This document shows, in pieces, positions 25,301 through 33,763 of a stretch of DNA of 64,000 nucleotides. The first letter of the stretch is position 1; each line of letters starts with the position of its first letter. Location of the stretch: the NCBI GenBank assembly GCA_949292635.1, contig CASEZY010000002.1:97020-161019 (forward strand), written 5' to 3'. The notes beneath the pieces are model-generated. The model was not told the DNA's origin and made no database searches. It worked only from the letters and a program-made list of their open reading frames with translations. The position numbers and the translations under genes are program-made. Source of the DNA: an uncultured Methanomassiliicoccales archaeon. GTDB taxonomy: Archaea > Thermoplasmatota > Thermoplasmata > Methanomassiliicoccales > Methanomethylophilaceae.

Positions 25301-28151
25301 CATTTACACAGTGTCCGTTTCCAACGGCTCCAACACCGTCTACAGCGGACAGTTCACCGTGGGCGATGTGGACGCATGCACCGCCACCTTCACCCTTGAC
25401 ACCACCGAGTACACAATCACTGTGAGGGATGTCTACGGCACCACTCCGTCGAAGATCACCGCGGTCAGGGTCTACAACGACGATGTCAGTGTGATCGGGG
25501 AGCTGAACAACGGCTCCGTCACCGTGAACCTGCCCAGGGGAACCTACAGGGCCGAGATGCTCACCGGAAATGCAGGATCATACTCTGTCGCATCATACAT
25601 GGTCACCAACGGATCCTTCACGGTCTCCACGTCCGCCAGTTCCAGAACCCTGTACGTGGTCCCGTCTGCGACCATAGAGGTGCCTGCCGACGCATACGGT
25701 TCCGTCGTCGTGGTGTCCAACGATGCGTACACCGCATCGTTCGTGCCCGATGTGAGCAACGACACCATCACCGTGCCCGTATCCGAGGTGGCCGACACCT
25801 CCTACACGGTGTACTACATCAAGGGCAGCAACATGTCGTATGCCAGTGTCTCGCTCGGTCAGGGCTACACAGAGGACTTCGGTACATCTGGATTGACCAC
25901 TGCGGCCTACACCAAGGTCACCGGTACGCTGAGGAACGCGTCCAACACCGCGGTCTCCGGTACGCTGACGTTCATCGTCAACGGCAGTCAGTTCTACGCC
26001 TCCGCAGCCAGCGACGGTTCGTACACCGCATACCTGCCTATCGCTGAGGCTACTACCGTGATGGTCTACGCCACCAACAACACCGATGCGTACATCGGCA
26101 ACGTGACCATAACGGACGGTGTCGCCGATGTCACGATGACTGAAGCTGACCGCATGCGCAGCACCGTCTCATGGGACGGCAACGGTACCGACACGTACTA
26201 CTCGTACACCACCGTGGTCTTCGAGATCACCGACGGCACCAACACTGTAGCAACCATCCGTGTGACCACCATCCTGAACAGCACCAGCTCTCTCAGCAGT
26301 TCCAGCAACCGCTACTCGCTGTATCTGCCCGAGAATATGGGCGCCACGATCACCTCGACGGTCAACACCGTCAGCGATGGTCTGTGGTACGAGGACGACA
26401 ACGGTGCGCAATCGAACACCGCGACCAGGACCATACCCACCGATGATCACTCCGGCAGTCTCACGGCCTTCCAGCTGAAGAACTCCGGAAGCATCACCGT
26501 GCGCAACGATCTCGATATCGATGTACTTCTGAAGGTCGGAACTGTGACAGGAGACGCTCCGACGGTTCCTGCTGGTCAGACGTACGAGTACGACAGTGGA
26601 ATCGATAGGCGCTCTGTCTCCGTGGACCTGGGTTCCAGATCCGACTCCGAGGCTTCCACCGCGTACTACTTCGATGGAACCTATGCCTTCGATCCCACCG
26701 AGGTGACGGGGGAGATCGCACTGTCCGCTCTGATGGGATACGCCTCGGCCGCTGACGCCCAGGCATCCGTGATCTACAAGTCCGTGTATGTCAAGTCCTC
26801 CGAGGGTGACACCGTCGCCTTCCAGAACGGCGATGCGGCCTACGAGGGATACACGGACAGCGATGGATACAGGCAGTACCTGATATCTCGCAACGGCGCC
26901 ACCAGCGACACCCTGATCGTCACCAACGAGAACCAGGTGTACTATTCCAACATCGACCTCACTAGCACCGCCGAGGTCCGCATCGATGCCACCTCCAAGG
27001 TCGAGGCACGTACCGTGAGCGGATACGTGGGGGTGATGGAGGACGGTACGATAACCGCCATTTTCAACGGCATCACCGTCATCGGCACCGTCGAGGACGG
27101 AGAGTACTCTCTGAAGCTCATCGACGGCACCTGGGACCTTAAGGTTGTCTGCGACAATGATGGAGGCCTGGATTATCTCTCTGATGGCACCGTGACCGTC
27201 AATGGCAGCGATCGTACCTACAACATGGCAACCGACGATGGTGACAACGACATCGCCAGTACCACGGCCAGTAAGACTGAATTCGGTGTGATGACCTATG
27301 TCGAGATGGAATTCGACATCACCACCCTGCCCGAAGGGCAGTATTCCCTCGCGCCTGGTTCCGGATGGTACAACTTCGATGTCACCTACAACGGACAGAG
27401 CATCAATGACCTGTACAAGGCCGACACGAGCACCGAATATATCATCACGGTCACCGGATGGTACAACAGCGCTCTGACCACCCTTGGCAGCGCCGATCTC
27501 CGCGTGGCGTTGGAGTCCGATGACACGACCGCGTACCTGGTCGCGAACTTCAGTGATAACCTCGCGACCTCCGGCTCAGGCACAGTCTATCTGGACAAGA
27601 GGACCGACACCGTCAACAGCTACAGCTACTCCTACGTCATATCCGCTGACAACACCGCCAATGGATATGTGAACGTGGAACTCGAGTTCACCGTTCCCGC
27701 CGGCTGGGTATACGAGGTGGAGGAGACCGTTGACGGCAACACCTCCTACACGCCCGGTGACGCAACGACCGGAGGAAAGTACGACTGGTACGTATGCCCC
27801 GGAGTGACGGAGCTCAAGGTGACCTTCATCAAGGTCGACGGTGTGGCAACCTCTTCCGAGGTGCCCGAATTCAACGCAACCGTGACCAACGTCGGTTCCG
27901 GAGACGCGATCACGCTGGCATCCTACACCAACACCGTGTCCATCGACGACGACAACGTCGCTCACATCACCGGTACTAGCGGCTCCGCGGAGGTCACCGC
28001 ATCCGACATGGGGGCCGACGGCAGAGGCGTCCTCAACGCCCTCGGCGACATGCCGATGATCGTGTGGGTGCTGTTCGCGCTGATCGTGATACTCATCATC
28101 CTGACCTTCTGGATGTCCTTCAAGAGGGGGGTGTTCGCACGCAGAAGATGA
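22302..28151 (+). CDS. Giant STT3/AglB-like membrane protein with beta-rich ectodomain
   Basis: A 1949-residue protein. Residues about 30-510 hold about a dozen transmembrane helices in the arrangement of the STT3/AglB oligosaccharyltransferase. The soluble part follows, with GGWFEYSDYIAMSG where active enzymes have WWDYG. Near TM1, where AglB has a G-x-D metal ligand, this protein reads SGGTAASNNLYALEKL. From about residue 870 comes a long chain of Ig-like/carboxypeptidase-regulatory-like modules rich in Thr, Ser, Asn and N-glycosylation sequons, then one C-terminal helix (WVLFALIVILIILTFWMSF) and a basic tail FKRGVFARRR. ATG 22302 is chosen over TTG 22287 because of the upstream GGAGA. Whether it is catalytically active is uncertain. 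Confidence 0.8.
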   Translation: MRFHRTDSREAGQEAAVSKPVRKSAPTKNWRLIIIAGVVLFLAAFLRVFFAFDISVGSDFALSGGTAASNNLYALEKLLSEGAVSFVNGSMYYPYGSANVAPMLFTLVMYPFALIANAIVADPVVAASATLALSGPVLGVLACIPTYYIGRELTGKNMGGLLAMLFMAVCPVAVQQTVLSNGSGISFALFFASIAVLFLIRALKACGQTDSARDNAVPKSYLVPAAVAGIMLAIVGLTWTGYRAVILPVLVLMVAQVLIDRFRGRDPMPAAKLYAVVIALGALIPAVYYLAAGQWELVASGTTVLSVIALVMCVAYSALARKPWTMILPAFVIIAVAVFALLAVFLPDLYSATVGGNSLLSPEYSAILSESRLSLSTLAAYFGWLTFWFLFIVVAYRLYKFRENAASPLFLATILWPFFMFVCCCHTASEAAVASIAFSATFAMLVIWILDKVDIPAYFNSIRAADGTTKVRRLFKPMPFITVLVAVLLVAAPNMMYAVSAGVSTNQAEEMNETTGTEQFGGIGYYVQDNDTWKVPEALKDAGLTGTMGGWFEYSDYIAMSGLNSITDAQGNGALSVSQILLSNAVDGSSTAAMLVALLMYSGMTDDVRTALGNAGLSQAQIDVIAGVLDSADYRIGDRTVRDIVTTDNETYGHLSEDISDTNVKYLYLTNYMSDELRGYGVSEAYEAVCDATGKSFDHILLTGDMMPLYYSNVFIQMALMTGHVFNSNTYAVEGFMEINWTQYYLYGNLVYDYTDEMYDSLLYRGYIGMTPEEAGYSSLSEYIQALQHADASVKMVPCYGLSNYEVTYWQVMYNPDPNAESDSDGWVQLDAAEAQRRQTADGGVINYLSGLPLIISYAGNHSDNAVEVHGHVTDGTNGIAGIQVSAVDAGGVVRATTFTKSDGSFTLRAEVGETIVYYAASSGTSGVLLDSKVVAAGADYDLTARSASSVTVNLRIISGGTSVPVNDPEDYVITLTGRNTGNVYTGPLSDFNGMAMAMDIYTVSVSNGSNTVYSGQFTVGDVDACTATFTLDTTEYTITVRDVYGTTPSKITAVRVYNDDVSVIGELNNGSVTVNLPRGTYRAEMLTGNAGSYSVASYMVTNGSFTVSTSASSRTLYVVPSATIEVPADAYGSVVVVSNDAYTASFVPDVSNDTITVPVSEVADTSYTVYYIKGSNMSYASVSLGQGYTEDFGTSGLTTAAYTKVTGTLRNASNTAVSGTLTFIVNGSQFYASAASDGSYTAYLPIAEATTVMVYATNNTDAYIGNVTITDGVADVTMTEADRMRSTVSWDGNGTDTYYSYTTVVFEITDGTNTVATIRVTTILNSTSSLSSSSNRYSLYLPENMGATITSTVNTVSDGLWYEDDNGAQSNTATRTIPTDDHSGSLTAFQLKNSGSITVRNDLDIDVLLKVGTVTGDAPTVPAGQTYEYDSGIDRRSVSVDLGSRSDSEASTAYYFDGTYAFDPTEVTGEIALSALMGYASAADAQASVIYKSVYVKSSEGDTVAFQNGDAAYEGYTDSDGYRQYLISRNGATSDTLIVTNENQVYYSNIDLTSTAEVRIDATSKVEARTVSGYVGVMEDGTITAIFNGITVIGTVEDGEYSLKLIDGTWDLKVVCDNDGGLDYLSDGTVTVNGSDRTYNMATDDGDNDIASTTASKTEFGVMTYVEMEFDITTLPEGQYSLAPGSGWYNFDVTYNGQSINDLYKADTSTEYIITVTGWYNSALTTLGSADLRVALESDDTTAYLVANFSDNLATSGSGTVYLDKRTDTVNSYSYSYVISADNTANGYVNVELEFTVPAGWVYEVEETVDGNTSYTPGDATTGGKYDWYVCPGVTELKVTFIKVDGVATSSEVPEFNATVTNVGSGDAITLASYTNTVSIDDDNVAHITGTSGSAEVTASDMGADGRGVLNALGDMPMIVWVLFALIVILIILTFWMSFKRGVFARRR

Positions 28152-28939
28152 ATACGTTCCTGATAGCGGCGCTCATGGCGCTGACCTGCTTCGCGGGACT
28201 GGCGGTCTTCGCGTCCGATTCCTCGGACGCGGTGTCCATCGGTCTCAGCGGAGACACCGATTGGGTAGAGACCGGCGAGACCATCCAATTCGAGGTCACC
28301 GCGGAGGGATACTCCTCCAGCAACAGCGTCTCCTACACCGCGGCAGTCTACAACTCCTCAGGCACCAGGATGACCAGTGCGGTCTCCTCCACCGAGCGTA
28401 CCATCACCAGTAGCGATTACAGCTACACCCTGACGGTCACCGCTCCGAGCACCGCCGGGGACTACCGCCTGGTGGTCACCTTCACCCAGGAGGATGCGGA
28501 CGGAAACGACGTGCAGATCGCCCAGAGGGTCCAGAACATCAAGGTCGTGGAGCCGGTGACGCTTAGCGTCGTCCTGTCCAACGACCAGGATGTGGCCAGG
28601 AACATCACCGTCTACTACGTGATCAACGGCACCAGGGTGGACGACAGCCGCCAGGAGATCACCGTCCCTGCCAACGGTTCCATCACCGTCACCTACGACT
28701 ACGTGGTCAGGGACCTGGCTCAGGAGACCACCTTCTACCTGGAGCCTGCCGGAGACACCCTGAGCGGAGATGTGACGGGTCTCGGTGCGGATTACTCGCA
28801 CACGTTCTACGTGAACGACAACAACTACACCCTGTACGAGATCCTGGCCGTCATCGTTCTGATCATCGTGGCCATCGTGGCGATCTACATCTACCGCAAG
28901 CCGGTGAAGAACTACGGCAAGCCCAAGTCCAGGCGCTGA
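28148..28939 (+). CDS. Secreted surface protein with Ig-like domains and C-terminal membrane anchor
   Basis: A 263-residue protein starting at the ATGA overlap with the STT3-like gene. Residues 1-28 are a signal peptide (NTFLIAALMALTCFAGLAVF). Residues about 30-225 form two beta-sandwich-like domains, the second resembling CARDB repeats (VTLSVVLSNDQDVARNITVY). A single helix (ILAVIVLIIVAIVAIYIY) and a Lys/Arg tail anchor it, facing outward. It has several N-x-S/T sequons. Translational coupling suggests it is made with and may bind the STT3-like protein. Confidence 0.72.
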   Translation: MNTFLIAALMALTCFAGLAVFASDSSDAVSIGLSGDTDWVETGETIQFEVTAEGYSSSNSVSYTAAVYNSSGTRMTSAVSSTERTITSSDYSYTLTVTAPSTAGDYRLVVTFTQEDADGNDVQIAQRVQNIKVVEPVTLSVVLSNDQDVARNITVYYVINGTRVDDSRQEITVPANGSITVTYDYVVRDLAQETTFYLEPAGDTLSGDVTGLGADYSHTFYVNDNNYTLYEILAVIVLIIVAIVAIYIYRKPVKNYGKPKSRR

Positions 28940-28957
28940 GCCGGACTTCGCTCAAAC

Positions 28958-28986
28958 CCCTTTCCTCACAACTTTTCTTGTTTTAT
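28958..28986 (+). terminator. T-rich terminator after the surface-protein operon
   Basis: A pyrimidine/T-rich run (cctttcctcac then acttttcttgttttatt) within 50 bp after the stop at 28939, as archaeal transcription ends in U-rich tracts. Nothing else is seen in this short convergent gap. Confidence 0.4.
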
Positions 28987-29562
28987 TCAACGCATGGACA
29001 TGCGTGCGGTGAACAGGTCGGAGCGGGTGCGCTCCACCACGCCCCTGGCTATGTCCTGCTTCCTGCGTATCGGCAACACCGCGTCGGGAACGTCGAAGAG
29101 TGCCAGCTCCGCGTACATCTCCTCCATGCAGGCGAACAGTCTCTCCGCTTCTTCGTTCTCCCCGCGGGTGAGGCGGTCGATGACGCAGCGCCTCAGCTCC
29201 CCGATGGCGTCCGCCATCCCCAGGAGCCAGGATTGCGGCACCGTGCCGATGTCGTCGAAGGATGGCATCTTGTCCCCGTTCACAAGTGCCAGAAGTATCT
29301 CGGCCTCCGCATATTCGCCGAAGGCGTCCACGGCGGCCTGATAGCGGTCCATGTCGAATCCCAGGGATGTGAGGAGCTCCTTGGCGGCGTTCCTCAATGA
29401 TTCCAGGTCCGCCGTGCAGTCCTCCCGGGTGTGCACCGCATGGATCACCCTCTTGCTCAGTCTGGTGATGATCCTGGACTTCGAGATCGCGATCTCCCTG
29501 CATTCCTCCATGTCGCGGAGTATGTCCGCCACAACCGAGGCGGTCTCCCTCAGGCCTTCCAT
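28987..29562 (-). CDS. Translin-family protein
   Basis: A 191-residue all-helical protein. The arrangement of long amphipathic helices, with REIAISKSRIITRLSKRVIH, LLGMADAIGELRRCVIDRLT and the ending FDVPDAVLPIRRKQDIARGV followed by VVERTRSDL, matches the translin/TRAX family, whose archaeal members bind or process RNA. It follows truA by 25 bp and is the last gene of the hypB-purD-truA-translin operon, next to a tRNA-modifying enzyme, which fits RNA work. Confidence 0.82.
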   Translation of the reverse strand: MEGLRETASVVADILRDMEECREIAISKSRIITRLSKRVIHAVHTREDCTADLESLRNAAKELLTSLGFDMDRYQAAVDAFGEYAEAEILLALVNGDKMPSFDDIGTVPQSWLLGMADAIGELRRCVIDRLTRGENEEAERLFACMEEMYAELALFDVPDAVLPIRRKQDIARGVVERTRSDLFTARMSMR

Positions 29563-29587
29563 GCTCCCGTATGGGAGGGGCGGTATT

Positions 29588-30367
29588 TCATACCGATTCG
29601 AGGAACCTGCGCTCCAGGGCGTTGCCGCGCTTCAGTTCCGCCAGCCTGCGCTCCGCAGTTGGGGAGCGGTATCCCTTGAACTCTATGCCGTCGTATTCAA
29701 CGTCGAGAAGCGTCAGCCCCTCGGCGGATGCCAGGCCAAAGGTGATGTCCTCTCCATCCAAGGCCCTGCGCACCTTGTCTGTATCCGATCTCCCGGAGGC
29801 CACGGAGACTATGGCAGGCACCATCCTGCGGATCATGTTCCAGAGGAACCTGTTCGCCTTGAACAGTATGTCGAAGGTCTCCCCGTCGTCGGTCACCTCC
29901 ACCGAGTCTATCGTGGATACCGTGGGCTTCCCGTCGGGACGGCAGAACCTTATGAAATCATGCTCCCCGACGAACACCGAAGCGCACTCTCTGGCTCTTT
30001 CGATATCCAGGCCTTCCGAGGACACGGTGTATCTGTACGTCCGCGACACCGCGTGCCTGGGTCTGAAATCGTCGTCCACGTACGCCCAGGAGAGGAAGAA
30101 CACCCCGTCCGCCACCGCGTTCAGGGCATCAAGCATCCTCTCCGGGTCGTCGAATCCGGTGACGAAGGATGCCACGTTCCCCAGGGCATTCACACCCGCG
30201 TCGGTGCGTCCCGCCATCCTGAGGTCGAAGTCCTCCGCGGTCATGCCGCCGCCGGTGCGCACCAGCGCCTGTAATATCTCGCTCTCCACCGTGCGCAGCC
30301 CCGGCTGGATCTGGGACCCGCTGAAGCCCCTGCCGGTGTAGGCAACCTTCACAGCAACCCGGGTCAT
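29588..30367 (-). CDS. truA: tRNA pseudouridine(38-40) synthase TruA
   Basis: A 259-residue pseudouridine synthase that modifies the anticodon stem-loop of tRNAs. The catalytic Asp is in MAGRTDAGVNALGNVASF (GRTDAGVHA motif, here with Asn for His); other family blocks are RHAVSRTYRYTV, HDFIRFC and NRFLWNMIRRMV. The start ATG 30367 overlaps the purD stop as ATGA; the long extension in the same frame is an antireading of purD. Confidence 0.94.
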   Translation of the reverse strand: MTRVAVKVAYTGRGFSGSQIQPGLRTVESEILQALVRTGGGMTAEDFDLRMAGRTDAGVNALGNVASFVTGFDDPERMLDALNAVADGVFFLSWAYVDDDFRPRHAVSRTYRYTVSSEGLDIERARECASVFVGEHDFIRFCRPDGKPTVSTIDSVEVTDDGETFDILFKANRFLWNMIRRMVPAIVSVASGRSDTDKVRRALDGEDITFGLASAEGLTLLDVEYDGIEFKGYRSPTAERRLAELKRGNALERRFLESV

Positions 30368-31683
30368 TGCCCGCGGATCTGTTTCATGTGGGCGACCCTC
30401 TTCTCCACCAGCTCCCGCTTGCCGATGTCGTGGCGGACGAAGATCCAGTTGCTCTTCACATGGGTGAGGGCGTCTTCGCATCTGCGCTCCGCCTCCTCGA
30501 TGGAGTCGGCGATGCCCACCACGCCCACGGATCTGGAGGACATGGTGACCAGACGGCCGTCCTTCTCGTCCACATTGGCGTAGTACACCACCGCTCCGGC
30601 CTTGCGTATGGCATCTTCGTCGACGGAGATGTCCTTGCCGGTCTCGGACTTCACGCCGTAGCCCTTGGGCACCACGTACTTGCAAACGGTGGCCTGGTGC
30701 TCGAACTCCACGTCCTTGAGGCATCCGTTCGCCATCATACTGCACACATCGGCGAAGGGCGTCTTCAGTATGGACAGCACGTTCATCGCCTCCGGGTCGC
30801 CGAACCTGGCGTTGAACTCGATGATCTTGGGGCCGTCCTTGGTGAGCATGAACTGGCCGTAGAGGGTACCCACGTACGGGCATCCCTCCTCCGCCATGGC
30901 GGAGATGACCTTCCTGATGATGTCGATGGCTTGCTCCCTCTCCTCGGAGGTGATGAACGGCAGCAGGTGATTCGCGTCGCTGTACGACCCCATGCCTCCG
31001 GTGTTGGGTCCCACGTCGCCCTCGTAGGCGCGCTTGTGGTCCTGGACCAGCGGCAGCGGCACCACGTTCTTGCCGTCGCAGAACACCATCTGTGTGAACT
31101 CCTCGCCCACCGCCTTCTCCTCTATGATCACACCGGCGCCGCCGATGTTGGCGTCGAAGATCTCGTGGACGTAGTCCATGGTCTCCTCGAAGGAGTTGAG
31201 GTGCTCCCCCTGGACCTTCACGCCCTTCCCGCCGGTGAGGCCCACGGGCTTCACCACGATCTGGGTCTTCAGCGTTTTGAGATAGGCTTCGCAATCCTCG
31301 GCGTTGTCGAAGGACGCGTATCCCAGGTTGCCGGGGATTTTGTGCTTCTCCACAAGTCCCCTCATGAACGACTTGGACGTCTCTATCCTCGCCGCCGCCT
31401 GGGTGGGGGATGCGCACTTGATCCCCGCCGCCTGCAGGGCATCCACCAGACCCACGCCCAAGGGGGCCTCCGGTCCGATGAAGGCGAGCTCCGCGCCGCA
31501 CTCCTTGGCGAATTCGACGACCTTGTCCACATCCGTCTCGCTGCACAGCCTGTACTTCGCGGATCTGGCTATTATGCCCGGGTTGGCGTTCTTCATCACC
31601 GCGTAGATCTCCGCGCCGGACCTGTGGAGCGCTTCCACCGCGGCGTGCTCCCTGCCGCCTCCTCCAACTGCGAGTATCCTCAT
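30364..31683 (-). CDS. purD: Phosphoribosylamine-glycine ligase
   Basis: A 439-residue ATP-grasp enzyme for step two of purine synthesis. It has the N-terminal LAVGGGGREHA, GPEAPLGVGLVDAL, ATP-grasp strands (IVVKPVGLTGGKGVKVQ) and EFNARFGDPEAMNVL. ATG 31683 is preferred over GTG 31689 because the GGGG ribosome-binding site is 8 bp from the ATG but only 2 bp from the GTG. It is coupled to hypB upstream and truA downstream. Confidence 0.95.
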   Translation of the reverse strand: MRILAVGGGGREHAAVEALHRSGAEIYAVMKNANPGIIARSAKYRLCSETDVDKVVEFAKECGAELAFIGPEAPLGVGLVDALQAAGIKCASPTQAAARIETSKSFMRGLVEKHKIPGNLGYASFDNAEDCEAYLKTLKTQIVVKPVGLTGGKGVKVQGEHLNSFEETMDYVHEIFDANIGGAGVIIEEKAVGEEFTQMVFCDGKNVVPLPLVQDHKRAYEGDVGPNTGGMGSYSDANHLLPFITSEEREQAIDIIRKVISAMAEEGCPYVGTLYGQFMLTKDGPKIIEFNARFGDPEAMNVLSILKTPFADVCSMMANGCLKDVEFEHQATVCKYVVPKGYGVKSETGKDISVDEDAIRKAGAVVYYANVDEKDGRLVTMSSRSVGVVGIADSIEEAERRCEDALTHVKSNWIFVRHDIGKRELVEKRVAHMKQIRGQ

Positions 31684-31685
31684 GT

Positions 31686-32336
31686 TCACAGCCCCAGTGC
31701 TTCCAAGATGGCGTCTATGCCCTCACCGGTCCTGGCACTGCAGGGGATGATCTCCTTCCTGCCGCCGGTGAGCTCGTTGTAATCTCTGATGATGATGTTC
31801 GGGTCCACACCCACCGCGTCGGCGATGTCCATCTTGTTCAGGATCGCCAGGTCGGAGTGGATGAAGATGTCATGGTGCTTCCTGACCATGTCGTCCCCCT
31901 CGGTGGTGGATATCACCACGACCCTAACGTCGGTGCCGAGAGGGAAATCCGACGGGCAGACCAGGTTGCCCACGTTCTCGATGAACAGCACGTCCACATC
32001 GTCGAAGTCGATGGTCTTCAGCCTCTCGCCCACCATGTGCGCTTCCAGGTGGCACTCCTTCCCGGTGTTGCAGTTGGTGGTCTCCAGGCCGGAGGCGGTC
32101 ATCCTGTCCATGTCGTCGGTGCCGGTGACGTCGCCGGCGATGGCGTGGACCTTCTTCCCCTTTTGCCTGAGCCTCTCCGCCAGGGCGATGATCAGCGCGG
32201 TCTTGCCGGCGCCGATGGAGCCCATGAAGTCCACGGAGAACACATCGTGGTCCTTGAGCATGTTGTAATTCTCGTTGGCAAGGGCACGGTTCTCCTTCAG
32301 GACGTCGTACTCCATTCCCACCGTGATGTTGTGCAT
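31686..32336 (-). CDS. hypB: Hydrogenase nickel-incorporation GTPase HypB
   Basis: A 216-residue GTPase that helps insert nickel into [NiFe]-hydrogenases. Walker A is GSIGAGKT, the metal site is CNTGKECHLEAHMV, and the G4 motif is NKMD. The opening MHNITVGMEYDVLKENRALA lines up with the normal N-terminus of archaeal HypB, so I start at 32336 and not at ATG 32387, whose extra 17 residues do not look homologous; AGGA lies upstream. It heads an operon with purD and truA, and its upstream region contains one of the GTAGAA repeat elements. Confidence 0.94.
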   Translation of the reverse strand: MHNITVGMEYDVLKENRALANENYNMLKDHDVFSVDFMGSIGAGKTALIIALAERLRQKGKKVHAIAGDVTGTDDMDRMTASGLETTNCNTGKECHLEAHMVGERLKTIDFDDVDVLFIENVGNLVCPSDFPLGTDVRVVVISTTEGDDMVRKHHDIFIHSDLAILNKMDIADAVGVDPNIIIRDYNELTGGRKEIIPCSARTGEGIDAILEALGL

Positions 32337-32407
32337 GACGCGGTATCCTGGTGGCACATAATGATACTTGCGGGCGTGCCTGTGCATTGTAAAAAGATAT
32401 GGGCTCA

Positions 32408-32462
32408 GATTCTACTACATTCTGCTGGTAGAAATGGTAGAAAAAAGTAGAAAAAAGTAGAA
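32408..32462 (+). repeat. Left copy of an inverted GTAGAA-repeat element
   Basis: A 26-bp core (32408-32433) is an imperfect palindrome, TTCTAC-N12-GTAGAA, matching the reverse complement of 33783-33808 at 25 of 26 positions. It continues with three more GTAGAA units; starts at 32428, 32437, 32447 and 32457 are 9-10 bp apart, so they fall on one face of the helix. The last unit abuts the stop codon of the AlbA_2 gene, and the block lies upstream of hypB. Confidence 0.85.
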
Positions 32463-33731
32463 TCAGGGTAACTTATACAATGTATTTCTGCCACTGCCCT
32501 TGGATACTACGATCCCGTTGGAGATCAGCAGGTTGAGGACGTTGGTAGCCTTGCTGCGAGACACCCCCAGTGTATCTTCGATCTCCTTTCTTCCCATGGG
32601 GCCGTTGAGGAGTAGCCTTACCACTTCCTTTACTGTCGGATCATCAGTCTTGAAGTCTGTTGGAGGCAAGCGTATCGTAAATGTGGCACCTTCGGACTTT
32701 ATGTTCGGTTCGAACAGGCTGTCCTCGTAACATGACATTATTCTCGGTATGCCGGTCCCATATGCCTCTATGAATCCGAGACGCTGGAATATGCCGGCCA
32801 ATCTTGGATTTCTGGGAACCGATATCCCGTCCATGATATCATTCACCCCGATTTTGTATGGAAGCCCTCCTAAAGAGGTTATGATCAGGTCGTTCCCGAC
32901 AAATGATATCAGAGTGGGTCCGTCTATGCTGTAGTCTCTGTGAACGATAGCATTTACGACAGCCTCCCTTATGGCAATCATGGGGTAAATGCGTGCATCG
33001 GTATGCACAAGGCCTGTGATCTCGGTACGACTGCGGTTGAACGATTCTATGAAGGCCATGGCATCGTTGAGCTGTTTTAGAACCGAACCTGCGGTCTCCT
33101 CACGGGCGATAATCGTCTCTTTGAATTTGCTGCTATGAGCAGCCATCTTGATGCCGATGGTATTCTGGTCTGAGAGGAAGTATGCCAGCATCGTGTATCT
33201 CCCGTTGCCGGAGTAGAATCCGAGTGTGCGTTTCTGAGTCTCTCCGAATGCTGTGTTGTGTTCCGCGAAGACCTTCTCAGTCCATTCAAATGTGAGGTCC
33301 TGGAGGACGGAATCCGTTTCTTCGAATTTGATGGGAGCATATTCTCTTACCAATCTCATCAGTTCCGTATCTGATACGGGGACCGATGCAGGTCCTCTGC
33401 GGACGTACACCCCTTTCGTGTTGATGCCCGTCCTCCTAAGATAGTACGGTTTGTCCGTGCCTTCAAAAATGATGATCTGAACGACATCCTTGCCATTCAT
33501 TTCAATTGGCCCTACGCGGAGAAAATGAATGACGTCTGGACGGATGTTGTCCATGAGCTCCTGTGTGATTTTTCTTGACAGGTCGTCTGGTTCGTTAACA
33601 CCAATTGCCTGACCTTCGTCGTTGACGCCGATATAGATGGTTCCGCCACGGGTGTTAAGGAATGCCACAACCGTTTTGATTATCGAGTCTGAGTATTCCC
33701 TTTTGAATTCGGTCGTCTCATCCTCGCGCAT
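32463..33731 (-). CDS. AlbA_2/Schlafen-type DNA-binding protein with ATPase-like and winged-helix domains
   Basis: A 422-residue protein. N-terminal AlbA_2 domain (about 1-125): EFKREYSDSIIKTVVAFLNT, GGTIYIGVNDEG, YYLRRTGINTKGVYVRRG. The middle has a histidine-kinase-like ATP-binding region with REAVVNAIVHRDYS (N-box) and EAYGTGIPRIM (G-box). A C-terminal winged helix (about 365-415) follows: GPMGRKEIEDTLGVSRSKAT. Such proteins are usually called putative transcriptional regulators and often sit in mobile or defence loci. The start is chosen from TATA AGTATATGG about 26 bp upstream; ATGs at 33737 and 33755 are alternatives. Codon and base use is more AT-rich than that of its neighbours, and inverted repeats bracket it. 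Confidence 0.8.
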   Translation of the reverse strand: MREDETTEFKREYSDSIIKTVVAFLNTRGGTIYIGVNDEGQAIGVNEPDDLSRKITQELMDNIRPDVIHFLRVGPIEMNGKDVVQIIIFEGTDKPYYLRRTGINTKGVYVRRGPASVPVSDTELMRLVREYAPIKFEETDSVLQDLTFEWTEKVFAEHNTAFGETQKRTLGFYSGNGRYTMLAYFLSDQNTIGIKMAAHSSKFKETIIAREETAGSVLKQLNDAMAFIESFNRSRTEITGLVHTDARIYPMIAIREAVVNAIVHRDYSIDGPTLISFVGNDLIITSLGGLPYKIGVNDIMDGISVPRNPRLAGIFQRLGFIEAYGTGIPRIMSCYEDSLFEPNIKSEGATFTIRLPPTDFKTDDPTVKEVVRLLLNGPMGRKEIEDTLGVSRSKATNVLNLLISNGIVVSKGSGRNTLYKLP

Positions 33732-33753
33732 ACTCATGACACGGGATATAACC

Positions 33754-33762
33754 ATATACTTT
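33754..33762 (-). promoter_or_regulatory. TATA box of the AlbA_2 gene, flush with the repeat element
   Basis: The reverse strand reads AGTATATGG, directly next to the GTAGAA repeats at 33764-33808. A protein bound to the repeats would overlap the TATA/TFB region, so autorepression is plausible. Confidence 0.5.
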
Positions 33763-33763
33763 T

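Noticed and set aside
29588..31546. A 652-residue protein in the truA frame
   Set aside because: Only the part from ATG 30367 is TruA-like; the upstream part is the wrong frame of purD.
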